Shown piece by piece: positions 53,973 through 62,997 of a stretch of 64,000 bases of DNA. Origin of the DNA: JBBSBY01 sp038250835 (GTDB taxonomy: Bacteria; Desulfobacterota; Desulfomonilia; Desulfomonilales; Desulfomonilaceae); NCBI GenBank assembly GCA_038250835.1, contig JBBSBY010000002.1, forward strand, positions 1-64,000, in the 5' to 3' direction. How positions within the stretch are numbered: position 1 is the first letter of the stretch; each line of letters begins with the position of its first letter. Position numbers and translations under genes: made by a program. The notes under the pieces are model-generated. The model had not been told where the DNA came from. It was given only the letters and a program-made list of their open reading frames with translations, and did not search any database.

Positions 53973-54147
53973 GCGGCCGGTTTTGGTTACCAATGGCCTC
54001 CGTAAAGCTTCGATTTTTGACCTAAAAAGATCTGTTTGGAGCAAGGATGAGAATAGTGGACTCGGAGTACGGGGCGGATGTCCCTGTCGCGGTCGCCAAA
54101 AAGCAAATACATTTGCATTCAGTTTATGACAAGGATTCGGTGAATTC

Positions 54148-55881
54148 ATGACGGATTTGGGTCTGATAATCTACGATGAGCAGAGTTTTTTTTCGAGAGT
54201 TATAAAAGCGGGTACCGAACAGGGAATTTTCACACGCGATCGAGCCGATGAAATTATCAAAGTGGCCGTAGCCATGGCTAATAAATATGTCTTGGAAAGG
54301 GAAGTTGATTTTCGTTCCGAAGAAGAACTGGGGAAGGTTCAGGAAACAATTGTAAAGCTAATCGCAGTGGGCTTGGAGATTAGAAGCAAAGGAGATGTGG
54401 AAGCCGGCATCTCCATACTCATGTCGGATTCTCCGGTCAGCTTGTTTCGCGTGGCTTTCACAAGAATCGAAAAGTTGCGCATACGATGGAGAAAGCTGCT
54501 GCAGGATCACAAAATAACGATAATGGTCACTCAGGATGAATATGCCTGTTTGTCCGATCTCACTTGCCAGCGCCTATCTCAAATGAGCATTTTCACCGAT
54601 TCCGAACTATACACTATAGAATCCCTAACTTTACAGGACGAACTTTTCTCAAACCTCGGCCTGCTGGAGTACTATGAAAATGAGGCTGAAAAGTACGAGT
54701 TTATACTTAAATTAAGAAGCATATTGCCTTTCGATTTGCTCAACAAATCACCTAATGTTAAAGCAGAAAATCTCAGCGAAGTGGATTCCATCCGAGAATC
54801 CATCATTTCCACCTTAATAATTTCCGCTCGAATTGATTCGGAAGATCCAGTCGCCGTGACCATGCCTCAAGTACGAGAATTTTTGTCTACATTCGCTGAC
54901 CATATAGAAGATGATCCATTTACGGATGAAATGGAAAATGCCGTATTAGATGTAATCCAAGAATTGGGCTCGGATCTAAATGACGATGATGGTTCGATGC
55001 TGACGAGGGAAATCATTCGAATTGCTCAAAAATTGATGGATATAATCGTTTCAGAATGGGGACTGGTAAACTCCGATTCCGAAACCGTATTTTACAAAAG
55101 ATGGTCCAGGCTGGTAATACTATCGGATGCGCCTGATGTCATGGAACGTATCTTAACTTCCGACGAAATGATCGATGAATTCGATTTTGACATTATTTTA
55201 AGCCGCATCTTGGGTGTTGAAAAGCAAGAAGCGCTGGACATAATCAATCGGTTACCCTGGAAACAGTTTGCTCCCGATCAAATTATGCGCCTGTTCCAAG
55301 AATGCGAAGATTATCAGAAGTCCATGGCTGATACCATGGAAATAGATGGCTTCACCGCTGCTGAATTCGTTGATCTAATAGACGAATTTCCTCCTTCCAT
55401 TTTGAAGAGAATTATCCCCAGGATGAAATCCGCCGTAAGTAAAATGAAGTTTTCGCTTGAAGAGCTTCAATTATTGGCGGATGCGCAATTTCCTGAAACT
55501 CTATCGCTGATAAGGTCAGCCGGTCCGCCTGCTTCCTTCAATTTGAAAAAAGCAATATCGGAGTTTAGCAGCGGCAGTGAGCGTCACAGGCAAATAGTCT
55601 TCCATAGTTCTGTAAGCGCAGACTACTTCAGCACACTGTTTAAAGAGTTGTGGCTCTCTAAACGGAATTTTGTAAAAAAACAGATTAAACTGCTTTCGGG
55701 ACTGGAGTTAGCGGACGTATTCGAGCGGTTAGTCTCATTAGATAAAGAGAAAATTACAGAACACGAAAAAGACGGTATCCAATTCTGTACGAGAGAATTT
55801 CAAGAATTTTACGATATTATTCCGAAAACCAAAAAGAACCAAGTAGATAAGTGTCTAGCCGACATCATAAGTCAGGGATAG
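54148..55881 (+). CDS. Large helical protein of unknown function
   Basis: 577 residues, not recognised. It has no signal peptide or membrane segment and is predicted by eye to be almost entirely alpha-helical, acidic, with few glycines and prolines (LEREVDFRSEEELGKVQETI, LLQDHKITIMVTQDEYACLS, DDDGSMLTREIIRIAQKLMD). Repeated Asp/Glu-Phe/Leu-Leu patterns such as DEFDFDIILSRILGVEKQEA and FTAAEFVDLIDEFPPSILKR suggest helical repeats. Similar large proteins occur in sulfate reducers, but I cannot name the family with confidence. It follows efp by 175 bases and is followed by repeat copy 3. Confidence 0.75.
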   Translation: MTDLGLIIYDEQSFFSRVIKAGTEQGIFTRDRADEIIKVAVAMANKYVLEREVDFRSEEELGKVQETIVKLIAVGLEIRSKGDVEAGISILMSDSPVSLFRVAFTRIEKLRIRWRKLLQDHKITIMVTQDEYACLSDLTCQRLSQMSIFTDSELYTIESLTLQDELFSNLGLLEYYENEAEKYEFILKLRSILPFDLLNKSPNVKAENLSEVDSIRESIISTLIISARIDSEDPVAVTMPQVREFLSTFADHIEDDPFTDEMENAVLDVIQELGSDLNDDDGSMLTREIIRIAQKLMDIIVSEWGLVNSDSETVFYKRWSRLVILSDAPDVMERILTSDEMIDEFDFDIILSRILGVEKQEALDIINRLPWKQFAPDQIMRLFQECEDYQKSMADTMEIDGFTAAEFVDLIDEFPPSILKRIIPRMKSAVSKMKFSLEELQLLADAQFPETLSLIRSAGPPASFNLKKAISEFSSGSERHRQIVFHSSVSADYFSTLFKELWLSKRNFVKKQIKLLSGLELADVFERLVSLDKEKITEHEKDGIQFCTREFQEFYDIIPKTKKNQVDKCLADIISQG

Positions 55882-55914
55882 TGAATAGCCGCTACAAATT
55901 AATTCTTAGAAGTC

Positions 55915-56085
55915 CTTGAAAGTTCTATCCTATAAAGCCTCTGATCCGTCGTCTCAGCGCAAGCTTAGCGCTGGAATGACGATGTTAAACTCTGAAAGCA
56001 TGACGAAGCTTTATAGCTTAATGTAACTCGGATGGCCGACTGATTAAAGAATTTACCATTGTATCTGTGATTACTTTCGAGAATA
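55915..56085 (+). repeat. Dispersed repeat family, copy 3
   Basis: About 170 bases matching copies 1 and 2 across GAAAGTTCTATCCTATAAAG, CCTCTGATCCGTCGTCTCAG, GCGCTGGAATGACGATG, CATGACGAAGCTTTATAGCT, GTAACTCGGATGGCCGACTG and GATTACTTTCGAGAATAG. It is shorter in the middle by about 25 bases relative to copy 2. Same orientation as the other two. It lies between convergent genes, 34 bases after the upstream stop. Confidence 0.85.
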
Positions 56086-56160
56086 GTTTAAACGACGCCC
56101 AATAATTTTGGTATTTCACATGGGGGTCTACCTGAGTATCTTAAAATACCAATTAAGTAA

Positions 56161-56883
56161 TCACCACGGCAGATTGTGCGGATAATCACCGGGTTGATGT
56201 GAAACTCCGAGTTCCAAAGCTCGGTTCAAGTCCTCTATTGCTTCCTTCGTACGACCCAAATTCGCCAGCGCTACCCCTCTGTTATTGTAAGCTGCTGAGT
56301 CCGATGGTCTCAGTTGAATTGCGTTGTTATAATCCTCGATTGCGTTTGTATAATCTCCCAAGGCTGAATGAATATCTCCCCTCAGACGGTAGTAGAATGA
56401 ATTGTTTGGATTGTCCGCGATGATTTGTCGCAGATCCTCCAAGGCTTTAGTGTGACGCCCTAATTGGAATAATGCTCGAGCGCGATACGGACGCGCATTT
56501 TTCAATTTATCATTCATCTGCAAAGCTTTGTTCAGATCTTCGAGAGCCTCTTCAAATCTTGCCATCTTAGAATATGTTAATCCTCGCTGCATATAGAAGA
56601 CCGCCTGATTTGCATCCAAAGCAATCGCCTTGTTCAGATCTACCATGGCAGCGGCCTCACGTCCTTTGAGAGCCTGGCCCACACCACGATAATAATAGAA
56701 AGCGGGTTGCTGGTCCTCTGCTATTAAACGAGTGAAAACCTCAATCGCTTTGTCGGCGTTGCCGATTTCTAAAAACTCAATCCCCTTTTCCGTTTCAGTT
56801 TGTAAATCTGCGTGACAGGGGAGGCATGTAAAACCCAAAGTTGAGATAACTATAAAGATAAAGTTTGTTAAAAAGAATCGCAT
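56161..56883 (-). CDS. Exported TPR-repeat protein
   Basis: 240 residues with a signal peptide (FFLTNFIFIVISTLGFTCLP, followed by CHADL) and about six regular tetratricopeptide repeats, each with the W/L-G-Y-A-F pattern (AIEVFTRLIAEDQQPAFYYY, AMVDLNKAIALDANQAVFYM, LRGDIHSALGDYTNAIEDYN, RGVALANLGRTKEAIEDLNR). The cysteine near residue 19 sits in TCLPC, which is a poor lipobox; free periplasmic location is likelier. Scaffold function, partner unknown. Confidence 0.85.
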   Translation of the reverse strand: MRFFLTNFIFIVISTLGFTCLPCHADLQTETEKGIEFLEIGNADKAIEVFTRLIAEDQQPAFYYYRGVGQALKGREAAAMVDLNKAIALDANQAVFYMQRGLTYSKMARFEEALEDLNKALQMNDKLKNARPYRARALFQLGRHTKALEDLRQIIADNPNNSFYYRLRGDIHSALGDYTNAIEDYNNAIQLRPSDSAAYNNRGVALANLGRTKEAIEDLNRALELGVSHQPGDYPHNLPW

Positions 56884-57098
56884 AATCTGAAGCCTCTAAT
56901 ACGGCTGAATCCTCTCTAATCTTATTTGATCTCGTCCATTCTTGAAGCGGCATTATATGCTGATTTAGGCCGAGTAATCAATAAGAATCCAACCCCATAC
57001 TCCTTCCCATCTTCCCATAAATTTGACGCGGGTAAGGGTATATTGGAACCGACATTATTAAAGAGCGGATCGCCAAGACAGCGTCTCTATCAGCAGGA

Positions 57099-58709
57099 TT
57101 ACTGATCGGAGTTAGAGCTCGTCCGCCATTCGTTCAGCTTACTGATGTACTCAACTGGGAATTGCCAGAATATGGCCGCCTCCAATATTTTTTGTTTATA
57201 TTCGGGGGTCGGCCAAATATTACGTCGGCCTGACCGATTGGGTTTGGTCGTGTAGACCCAGGCATGGACGGTATCATCATTGTTGACGCGCCTTACCGCC
57301 ATTCTATGATCACCCCGGGAGTAATACTGAGGATGACCGGCTTTCTTATCGAAGGCCTTCAGAGCTTGATCCTTGATCTCCAGCAACAAGCCATAAAGTT
57401 TGCCGCCGTCCCTTGGCTCGATGTTCACTGCTCCGCCGTTTCGTGAAGGCGAGAAGTAGTTCCACACATAATCATAATTTTCCAGATAAGCTGGTGTCGC
57501 GTCCATGACTAAGGATTCATCGAAACTGTTTGCCTCAAGCCAGGTCATCAGCTCCTGGTGGTTCATTTCAGATCCGTAAACAAAAACGAAATAAGTTGGT
57601 GAATTCGTCTTTGCCGGCTGCGGCTTTTCTGCGATTGGTTTGATCTTAGGTTCAGGAAAACTATGCGTAGGGATTAGTTTGGCCGTTTTTTGAACCGTAA
57701 GGATCTGCTCATCAGAAATTGTTTTTATGGCGCCTTTGCCGGCTGCGGTTTTCCGAGACTCAATCAATGCGTTGGCCCCACTAGAAGCCTGCACGAATTT
57801 CGTTCCTTCATACTCTAAGGGGATTTCTTTGCGAGTGGCGCTTTTCGGTGAACGGTTTATTTTAGCCGGCGCAGAGCCTGTTGAAATTAGAGCGGAAATG
57901 GAGGAACGCACCGGATTATTGTGAAAATCGGAAGAAGAGTGTCGCTTTGTATTAGCCTCGATATTCCTTGATTCTGGATGCGCTTTTGCCGAAGACCGTG
58001 TGACTCTAACCACTTTTTCCGGTCTCAAGTTTGTAAGAGGCGAAGGCTTGCCCGTCGGTTTTTCTGATTTCTTGAGATTAGCTCTTCCACCTGTGCCGAC
58101 GTTGTTTTTCTTGCCGTCTTCGTTAAATGAATTCGCCAGGACATCATCCCAGCCCTTTGGGGAGCAGTCCAATATTTGACAGACGCGATTTTCTTCTTTT
58201 ATTTTGAGGTGTGAGTCCAATGAGGTCTTAGGAATCCGCTTTATTATCAGAAAAGGATCTGCGTTGTCTCTATCTATTTTCCAAACATATTGTTTAAGAC
58301 CCAAAACAGATCCTAAATCTTCATAAAGAGTCAGCCACCACTCAGAATTTTTCTTGTCATGGCAGATCTTCATTTTCTTAACTTTCGGGAACTTTTCGGC
58401 TAATTCGAGAGCGATTTGCTTAATCTTGGCTTTTTCCGAAAATGCGACGGGTTTTTTTGAGCCCAGGCCCAAAGTTCCGGTCAGGCCCGATTTAGTAACG
58501 GCTTCAATATCTTCGTTATGTGGTGTGGATGTTAAGGACAGTTGAGTCTTCGAGGCGCTGCTCATTCGATCCGCATCGCCGATACCGACTTCCGAGGAAA
58601 AAAGCTTCTTGTTGGTATCCTGAGAAACGCCTAGACATCCCACGATACCGCATCCGAGCAGGATAATAATAATAAATGCTGGTTTTAAAATCCTGACCAG
58701 TTTATTCAT
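57099..58709 (-). CDS. Lipoprotein with C-terminal gamma-glutamylcyclotransferase-like domain
   Basis: 536 residues from ATG 58709, preferred to codons just upstream for its GGGA spacing. The N-terminus has a signal with a lipobox (IIILLGCGIVGC), so it is probably an envelope lipoprotein. Residues about 90-180 form an undefined globular region (WWLTLYEDLGSVLGLKQYVW); a long polar linker follows. The last 160 residues match the GGCT fold: FVFVYGSEMNHQELMTW, KLYGLLLEIKDQALKAFDKK and NIWPTPEYKQKILEAAIFWQ with FPVEYISKL. At the position of the catalytic Glu (LDEQEG in human GGCT), it has FDKKAG, so Ala replaces Glu and the enzyme activity is doubtful. Confidence 0.7.
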   Translation of the reverse strand: MNKLVRILKPAFIIIILLGCGIVGCLGVSQDTNKKLFSSEVGIGDADRMSSASKTQLSLTSTPHNEDIEAVTKSGLTGTLGLGSKKPVAFSEKAKIKQIALELAEKFPKVKKMKICHDKKNSEWWLTLYEDLGSVLGLKQYVWKIDRDNADPFLIIKRIPKTSLDSHLKIKEENRVCQILDCSPKGWDDVLANSFNEDGKKNNVGTGGRANLKKSEKPTGKPSPLTNLRPEKVVRVTRSSAKAHPESRNIEANTKRHSSSDFHNNPVRSSISALISTGSAPAKINRSPKSATRKEIPLEYEGTKFVQASSGANALIESRKTAAGKGAIKTISDEQILTVQKTAKLIPTHSFPEPKIKPIAEKPQPAKTNSPTYFVFVYGSEMNHQELMTWLEANSFDESLVMDATPAYLENYDYVWNYFSPSRNGGAVNIEPRDGGKLYGLLLEIKDQALKAFDKKAGHPQYYSRGDHRMAVRRVNNDDTVHAWVYTTKPNRSGRRNIWPTPEYKQKILEAAIFWQFPVEYISKLNEWRTSSNSDQ

Positions 58710-59133
58710 GAAAATTCCCATCAAGTCAGGCTATTCTCGCTGATGCGCATTAGGGGATATGACATTGATCGATAGGTTCTTGGCTCTTTATTACCCCGGA
58801 AATTGTGGGAGTCTTCCCATATCGTATTGCGACGGGTGTTTGATACCCCTTTAGCTATGAGGGGGCGGCATAAACACCATGTCTAATATCGAGAAATGCG
58901 AAAAGCTATTCAGGTGAACCTGGAGGTCTGGTTTAACGCCATTGAATGACGGCCGGTAAATATCCTCGCTAAACAAAAGTAGGATAATAGGCGGTCTTCC
59001 CAAAGATCTTAAACGCTGAAGATGTAAACCAATGGTAATTATATCATTTATGCCACATATCAAGTCAAGAATAATATTAGAACTATTGCAGGGGCGACAA
59101 ATCGTCGAGTGAAGAACAATTATGGAATGCGTG
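58710..59133 (+). other. Intergenic region, 424 bases
   Basis: No convincing gene or RNA signature on either strand. A 70-codon leftward open frame (58851-59063) is hydrophobic in places but has no ribosome site. The region must hold the promoter of the leftward lipoprotein gene and the end of lutC, but no clear hexamers were found. Confidence 0.4.
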
Positions 59134-59631
59134 TCAAATGATAATTATGGTCAACCGTTCAGGACCGTGAACTCCGGTCGTGAGCGTTAATTCAATATCA
59201 GCCGTTCGAGACGGGCCCGTTTCAAATGTGATGTTTGTGGGAGGATTGGATGCGACAGATTCCAAGTAATCCTCCACGGTAGCGAAAATATTTTCGCCGG
59301 CCAGCACAGCCACATGGTGGGACGGCAATAGATTGGCCTCGACTTGTTTTGAATTGGCGCTTGTCGAAACCAAACTCCCGGTTTCGGCAACCGCTGCCGG
59401 AACCTCTTCGACGCTAAAATCAGCCTCTAAAAAGTTTCCCGTAAGGCGATTTTCCGCAATAACGAGCTTGTTTTCCAAATCCGTTAACCCAGAGCGAAAA
59501 ATTTTGCCGGTATCTCCAAGTATCCCTGCTAGAGTTTCATTAACTTCTTCCATATTTTTTGCTTGATATACACCGGCAGCGGCTTTGCGGGCGTTCTCAA
59601 TGAACATTTCAATGATTTTTTCTCTGGTCAA
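59134..59631 (-). CDS. lutC: LutC-like LUD-domain protein
   Basis: 165 residues of the LUD/DUF162 family. The core LVSTSANSKQVEANLLPSHH and the following VAVLAGENIFATVEDYLESV lead to the C-terminal ITFETGPSRTADIELTLTTG with GVHGPERLTIIII, which closely match LutC of the lactate-oxidising LutABC system. It is shorter than typical LutC (about 200-240), missing part of the N-terminal helices. LutA is encoded 33 bases upstream; LutB is absent. Confidence 0.85.
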   Translation of the reverse strand: MTREKIIEMFIENARKAAAGVYQAKNMEEVNETLAGILGDTGKIFRSGLTDLENKLVIAENRLTGNFLEADFSVEEVPAAVAETGSLVSTSANSKQVEANLLPSHHVAVLAGENIFATVEDYLESVASNPPTNITFETGPSRTADIELTLTTGVHGPERLTIIII

Positions 59632-59664
59632 CTTTCATTCTCCATTTTCATTTTACAAAGCGGA

Positions 59665-60393
59665 TCAGCGAAGGCTCTCCGCCAACAGGACCGCAATATG
59701 TTTTACTTTAACTGCGCTGCCTTTGCGTTTGAGCGCGTCCGATATATTCATCAAACATCCGTGGTCACACCCGGTAACAATTTCGGCGCCCGAATTAATG
59801 ATTGTATCGGCCTTTTCGTCAGCCAAAGCTATGGAGATTTTCGGGGATTTAGCCATAAACACGCCTCCGAACCCGCAGCAACGATCAGCGCATTCAAGAG
59901 GGATAAACTCAAGTCCTTCTACTGAGTTTAAGAGGATTAATGGTTCATCCCGAACCCCTAACTCCCTCGTAAGTTGACAGGACGCGTGATACGTCACTTT
60001 GACTTTTCTCGCAAAAGCTTTGGATTCGTGGGCTTTAAGGACGTGAACCAAAAATTGAGTCAATTCATAAGTCTGGTCGGCTACATTCTGTGCCTTCGCG
60101 AGCATAGCGGGATCATCTTTGAACAGGACTGGATAGTGGTTTTTGACCATAGATGCGCAAGATCCGGAAGGCGCGACAATGGGATCAGACGGCGAGAACA
60201 CTTTAAGGAAGTGTTTAGCCGCTTTTTTAGATTCATGAGTATATCCGCCGCTATTCGACGGTTTTCCGCAACAAGTCTGGTTCTTGGGAACTATGGCTTG
60301 GGCTCCGAAGCGCTCAAGCAATTTAAGCGAAGCGGCGCCGGTCTCAGGAAAAAATGTATCTACAAGGCATGTGCTGAAAAACTGAACGCGCAT
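59665..60393 (-). CDS. lutA: LutA-like FeS oxidoreductase subunit
   Basis: 242 residues with two CCG (cysteine-rich) domains that bind unusual FeS clusters: CLVDTFFPETG, QTCCGKPSNSGGY, VAPSGSCASMVKNHYP in the first, and YHASCQLTRELG, CADRCCGFGG, VTGCDHGCLM in the second. This is the LutA/GlcF-like architecture used in lactate or glycolate oxidation. It starts ATG behind AGAGGTG and runs into lutC. Without LutB the pair could serve another donor or recruit LutB from elsewhere. Confidence 0.9.
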   Translation of the reverse strand: MRVQFFSTCLVDTFFPETGAASLKLLERFGAQAIVPKNQTCCGKPSNSGGYTHESKKAAKHFLKVFSPSDPIVAPSGSCASMVKNHYPVLFKDDPAMLAKAQNVADQTYELTQFLVHVLKAHESKAFARKVKVTYHASCQLTRELGVRDEPLILLNSVEGLEFIPLECADRCCGFGGVFMAKSPKISIALADEKADTIINSGAEIVTGCDHGCLMNISDALKRKGSAVKVKHIAVLLAESLR

Positions 60394-60586
60394 TATGCAC
60401 CTCTAACGACAAATACTGAAATTCAATAAAGTGACGTCACTTAAAGCTTATCGGCTCTAACGCGATTACTGGGCTTATTAGCATTCGGAATAGTAAATGC
60501 GCCTGAATTGGTATCTAATGCGCCGCCAACCGAGTTAGGTGATAGCAGAAGATATCAAAAAAAAGCGCATCCGAAAACATTTACTA

Positions 60587-60751
60587 TTATATTTTAGTGG
60601 ATTGTTTCCCATAGGTCACAGAAGCGACTAAGCGGTCCCACTTGATTTCGACGGCGCCATCTTTTGCGACCCAGTAATTTGCAATGATGCTAAGCACTCG
60701 TTCGCTGCCGCCGGCGGCGGACACATCAGCAACAACAAAAACAATGTTCAT
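60587..60751 (-). pseudogene. N-terminal fragment of a glycosyltransferase
   Basis: A 54-residue leftward frame starts MNIVFVVADVSAAGGSERVL, then SIIANYWVAKDG. This is the opening of a GT4-type glycosyltransferase, including the GGxERV loop. After that the sequence turns into an unrelated polar tail (AVEIKWDRLVASVTYGKQST) and stops; the remaining 300 or so residues are missing. The start has no ribosome site. It lies in a 444-base gap (60394-60837) that holds no other recognisable gene, and I interpret it as the scar of a deletion or rearrangement. Confidence 0.7.
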
Positions 60752-60837
60752 CGCATTTGGTAAGTAAGCAGAGATATGTGATGGACATGTACCGACTTTA
60801 ACGTGAAATTTTCCGCCATGGTGAGATAAGTCAGCAG

Positions 60838-62076
60838 CTATCTTAGAGCCGAAAGTCGTCTACTCTTCTTTAAAATCCGTTCTTTGGTTTGAGTTTTCTT
60901 GGCAGGAACGAATATCTTGGCGCCTGCTTTGAGTTTACGACTGAAATTTACGTCCGGATTTAAATGCGCCAACTTTGTCTTGGGAATGCCGTAACGTTTC
61001 GAGATACGCGTTAAACTGTCTCCGCGGTTCACTACATGGACGATACAGTTACGGCCTTCGTCAGGCTTCACGTCCTTGAGTTTGGCCAAAAGAATATTTT
61101 TCTTACCTCTAGGTATCCTGATGGAGTAGTGAGGTTCAGGCGGCGTCATTCCCCTTATCAAACTTGGATTAAGTTCCATTAACTCATGGAGATCTAAACG
61201 CATGGCTTTAGCGAGCTTTTCGATGGAGTAGCTTCCTTCGATCATTGCAAATTCGTGTTGAGGATCATCAGTTTTATTGTGCGGTTTGGAAAACCCGTAT
61301 TTATCGGCATGTTTCGCTATGTGAGCAATCGCCTGAAATCGTGGGACAAATTCTCTTGTTTCTCGTTTCAGCTTATTACTGGAACAAATCTCGTCGTATT
61401 CGTTTGCGTCTTCCTGGCATAAAACCTTATTCATCTTGTTTTCGCCCGAATTGTATGCGCTTAGCGCTAAACGCCAGCAGCCGAACATGCCGTAAAGATC
61501 CTTCAGATACGTCAAAGCCGCCTGAGTTGATTTGCGAGGATCCAGTCGTTCGTCAACCCAGTTGTCTACTCTTAGCCCGTAACTCCTGGCTGTTGCAGGC
61601 ATGAATTGCCACATGCCCAGGGCATTTGCAGGAGATCTGGCTTCAGGATTTGCCCCCGATTCCAAAAGAAACAGGTAAGCCAGATCTTCGGGAGCGCCGT
61701 TCTCCTTAGCCATAGATTTAACCATAGGCAAATACTGTTCAGCCTGGGTGAGATACCTTTTCATGGTTTCCCGTTGCCCATAGGCGTATTCTTTGATAAA
61801 GCGCCTTACGACGGGAGAAGATTCGTCCAACGGGACGTGGGTAAAAGATCCAGTTTCAGGTTTGCATTTATCGTCTCGTCCGGCAAAGCAGACGGCTTTA
61901 GATATGGCGTTTGCGAGGATGGGTTTGGGATCGAAATTTGACTTTACAAGTTTCGAGGACGAGCCGCAGCCACCCACCAGGAAGGCCGCTCCGCACAACA
62001 ATATTGCTGATACTCGCCACCCCAGTGGATAAATGTATGACTTCCATAAATCCCTGGGCGCCGCCGCGGGATTCAC
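60838..62076 (-). CDS. MltD-like lytic transglycosylase with LysM domain
   Basis: 412 residues from GTG 62076, chosen because AGGAGG is five bases upstream and an export signal follows (WRVSAILLCGAAFLVGGC, lipobox VGGC). The SLT domain shows the catalytic Glu in YLFLLESGANPEARS, ALGMWQFMPATARSYGL and ALSAYNSGENKM. LysM-type modules follow: one weak (SYSIEKLAKAMRLDLHELME) and one clear (VVNRGDSLTRISKRYGIPKT). It cleaves peptidoglycan glycan strands with 1,6-anhydro ends, anchored in the envelope. Confidence 0.92.
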   Translation of the reverse strand: MNPAAAPRDLWKSYIYPLGWRVSAILLCGAAFLVGGCGSSSKLVKSNFDPKPILANAISKAVCFAGRDDKCKPETGSFTHVPLDESSPVVRRFIKEYAYGQRETMKRYLTQAEQYLPMVKSMAKENGAPEDLAYLFLLESGANPEARSPANALGMWQFMPATARSYGLRVDNWVDERLDPRKSTQAALTYLKDLYGMFGCWRLALSAYNSGENKMNKVLCQEDANEYDEICSSNKLKRETREFVPRFQAIAHIAKHADKYGFSKPHNKTDDPQHEFAMIEGSYSIEKLAKAMRLDLHELMELNPSLIRGMTPPEPHYSIRIPRGKKNILLAKLKDVKPDEGRNCIVHVVNRGDSLTRISKRYGIPKTKLAHLNPDVNFSRKLKAGAKIFVPAKKTQTKERILKKSRRLSALR

Positions 62077-62289
62077 ACTTACCTCCTGAAAACCGTCAAA
62101 CTCGAGATAATATTGCAGATAGCTAATATTAGACTGCTTAGTCCAGGCTGTCAATGTAAAACCCGCTTTGTAGCCTGTGCCCGATCCTCCATCTCAGTAA
62201 CTCAATGAATAATCAATTGCAATCTTTAAACGGCCGCAACTGACTTAATGTAAGAGTGTTCGTAAAGAACAGGTTATTAAAGGCCAAAA

Positions 62290-62997
62290 TCATAGGGGAA
62301 TTGCTACCTGTAGCCCATCCTTAATATGGTTCAATTTTCCCCCTCGAGAAACGAGCAACGCCTCGGCGGCTCTTAAACCCTGATGGTCGAGATCAGCCTC
62401 CAATGTTCCGGGAAGTCCCGCCGGCTCAACCGTCCAGCTAATGGTAACAAGGGTTTGGCTTTCACACTCGCCAATATTCATGGAAATCAGCGGCTGTCGG
62501 CCCATTTCCGTTGCTTCAGTTTTTTCCACGCATTCACATACCAAGTCTCGAGCATAAGCGACGGCTTGAATCAGTATACCTTCAATATTTGTCGAATCCC
62601 TGATTAAAATTTCATTAGACTGATCATTCGTAATAGAAAAGCTTATTCCATGTCCGATCATCTGCCGGCCCATTAAGGCATTAATATGCTCCACAATTCC
62701 GGCTAAAGTTCCGGGGGGCTCATCCACTCTAGGCGTCTTGGTATAGTTCTTCAAACTATCTATAATCTCAATGGCTCTTTGTACCTGGTCAGGAATTACG
62801 CTGAGTCTTTTGAGCAATAAATCTTTTTCAGGAGCTTCAAGGGCGCTTTTGTCCATTCGCAGCCTAATCACCTGAGAGGCTATGGTAATGGCGTTCAAAG
62901 GCTGTGCGATCTCATGCGCAAAACCGCCGAAGAGTTCTTTAAGGGTGAGTAGAGAAAGCAGGTCTTCGTTTGTAAAAGGAATGTTCTTTGTCATCAT
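62290..62997 (-). CDS. Histidine-kinase-like protein without sensor and with degenerate ATP site
   Basis: 235 residues, cytoplasmic, starting almost directly at the dimerisation helix. The H-box is intact (ELFGGFAHEIAQPLNAITIA, His28) and resembles DctB/NtrB-type kinases. In the catalytic half, the N-box asparagine expected in ...LxNAxxA is replaced (GILIQAVAYARDLVCEC) and the G1 DxGxG is replaced by VEPAGLPG, while the end GLRAAEALLVSRGGKLNHIK still resembles the G2 region. It may be a phosphoacceptor or scaffold for another kinase, not an autokinase. No response regulator is adjacent. Confidence 0.8.
   Translation of the reverse strand: MMTKNIPFTNEDLLSLLTLKELFGGFAHEIAQPLNAITIASQVIRLRMDKSALEAPEKDLLLKRLSVIPDQVQRAIEIIDSLKNYTKTPRVDEPPGTLAGIVEHINALMGRQMIGHGISFSITNDQSNEILIRDSTNIEGILIQAVAYARDLVCECVEKTEATEMGRQPLISMNIGECESQTLVTISWTVEPAGLPGTLEADLDHQGLRAAEALLVSRGGKLNHIKDGLQVAIPL

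Noticed and set aside
58851..59063. 70-codon leftward frame in the gap before lutC
   Set aside because: No Shine-Dalgarno, no family resemblance and no coding-like neighbours; too short to separate from chance.
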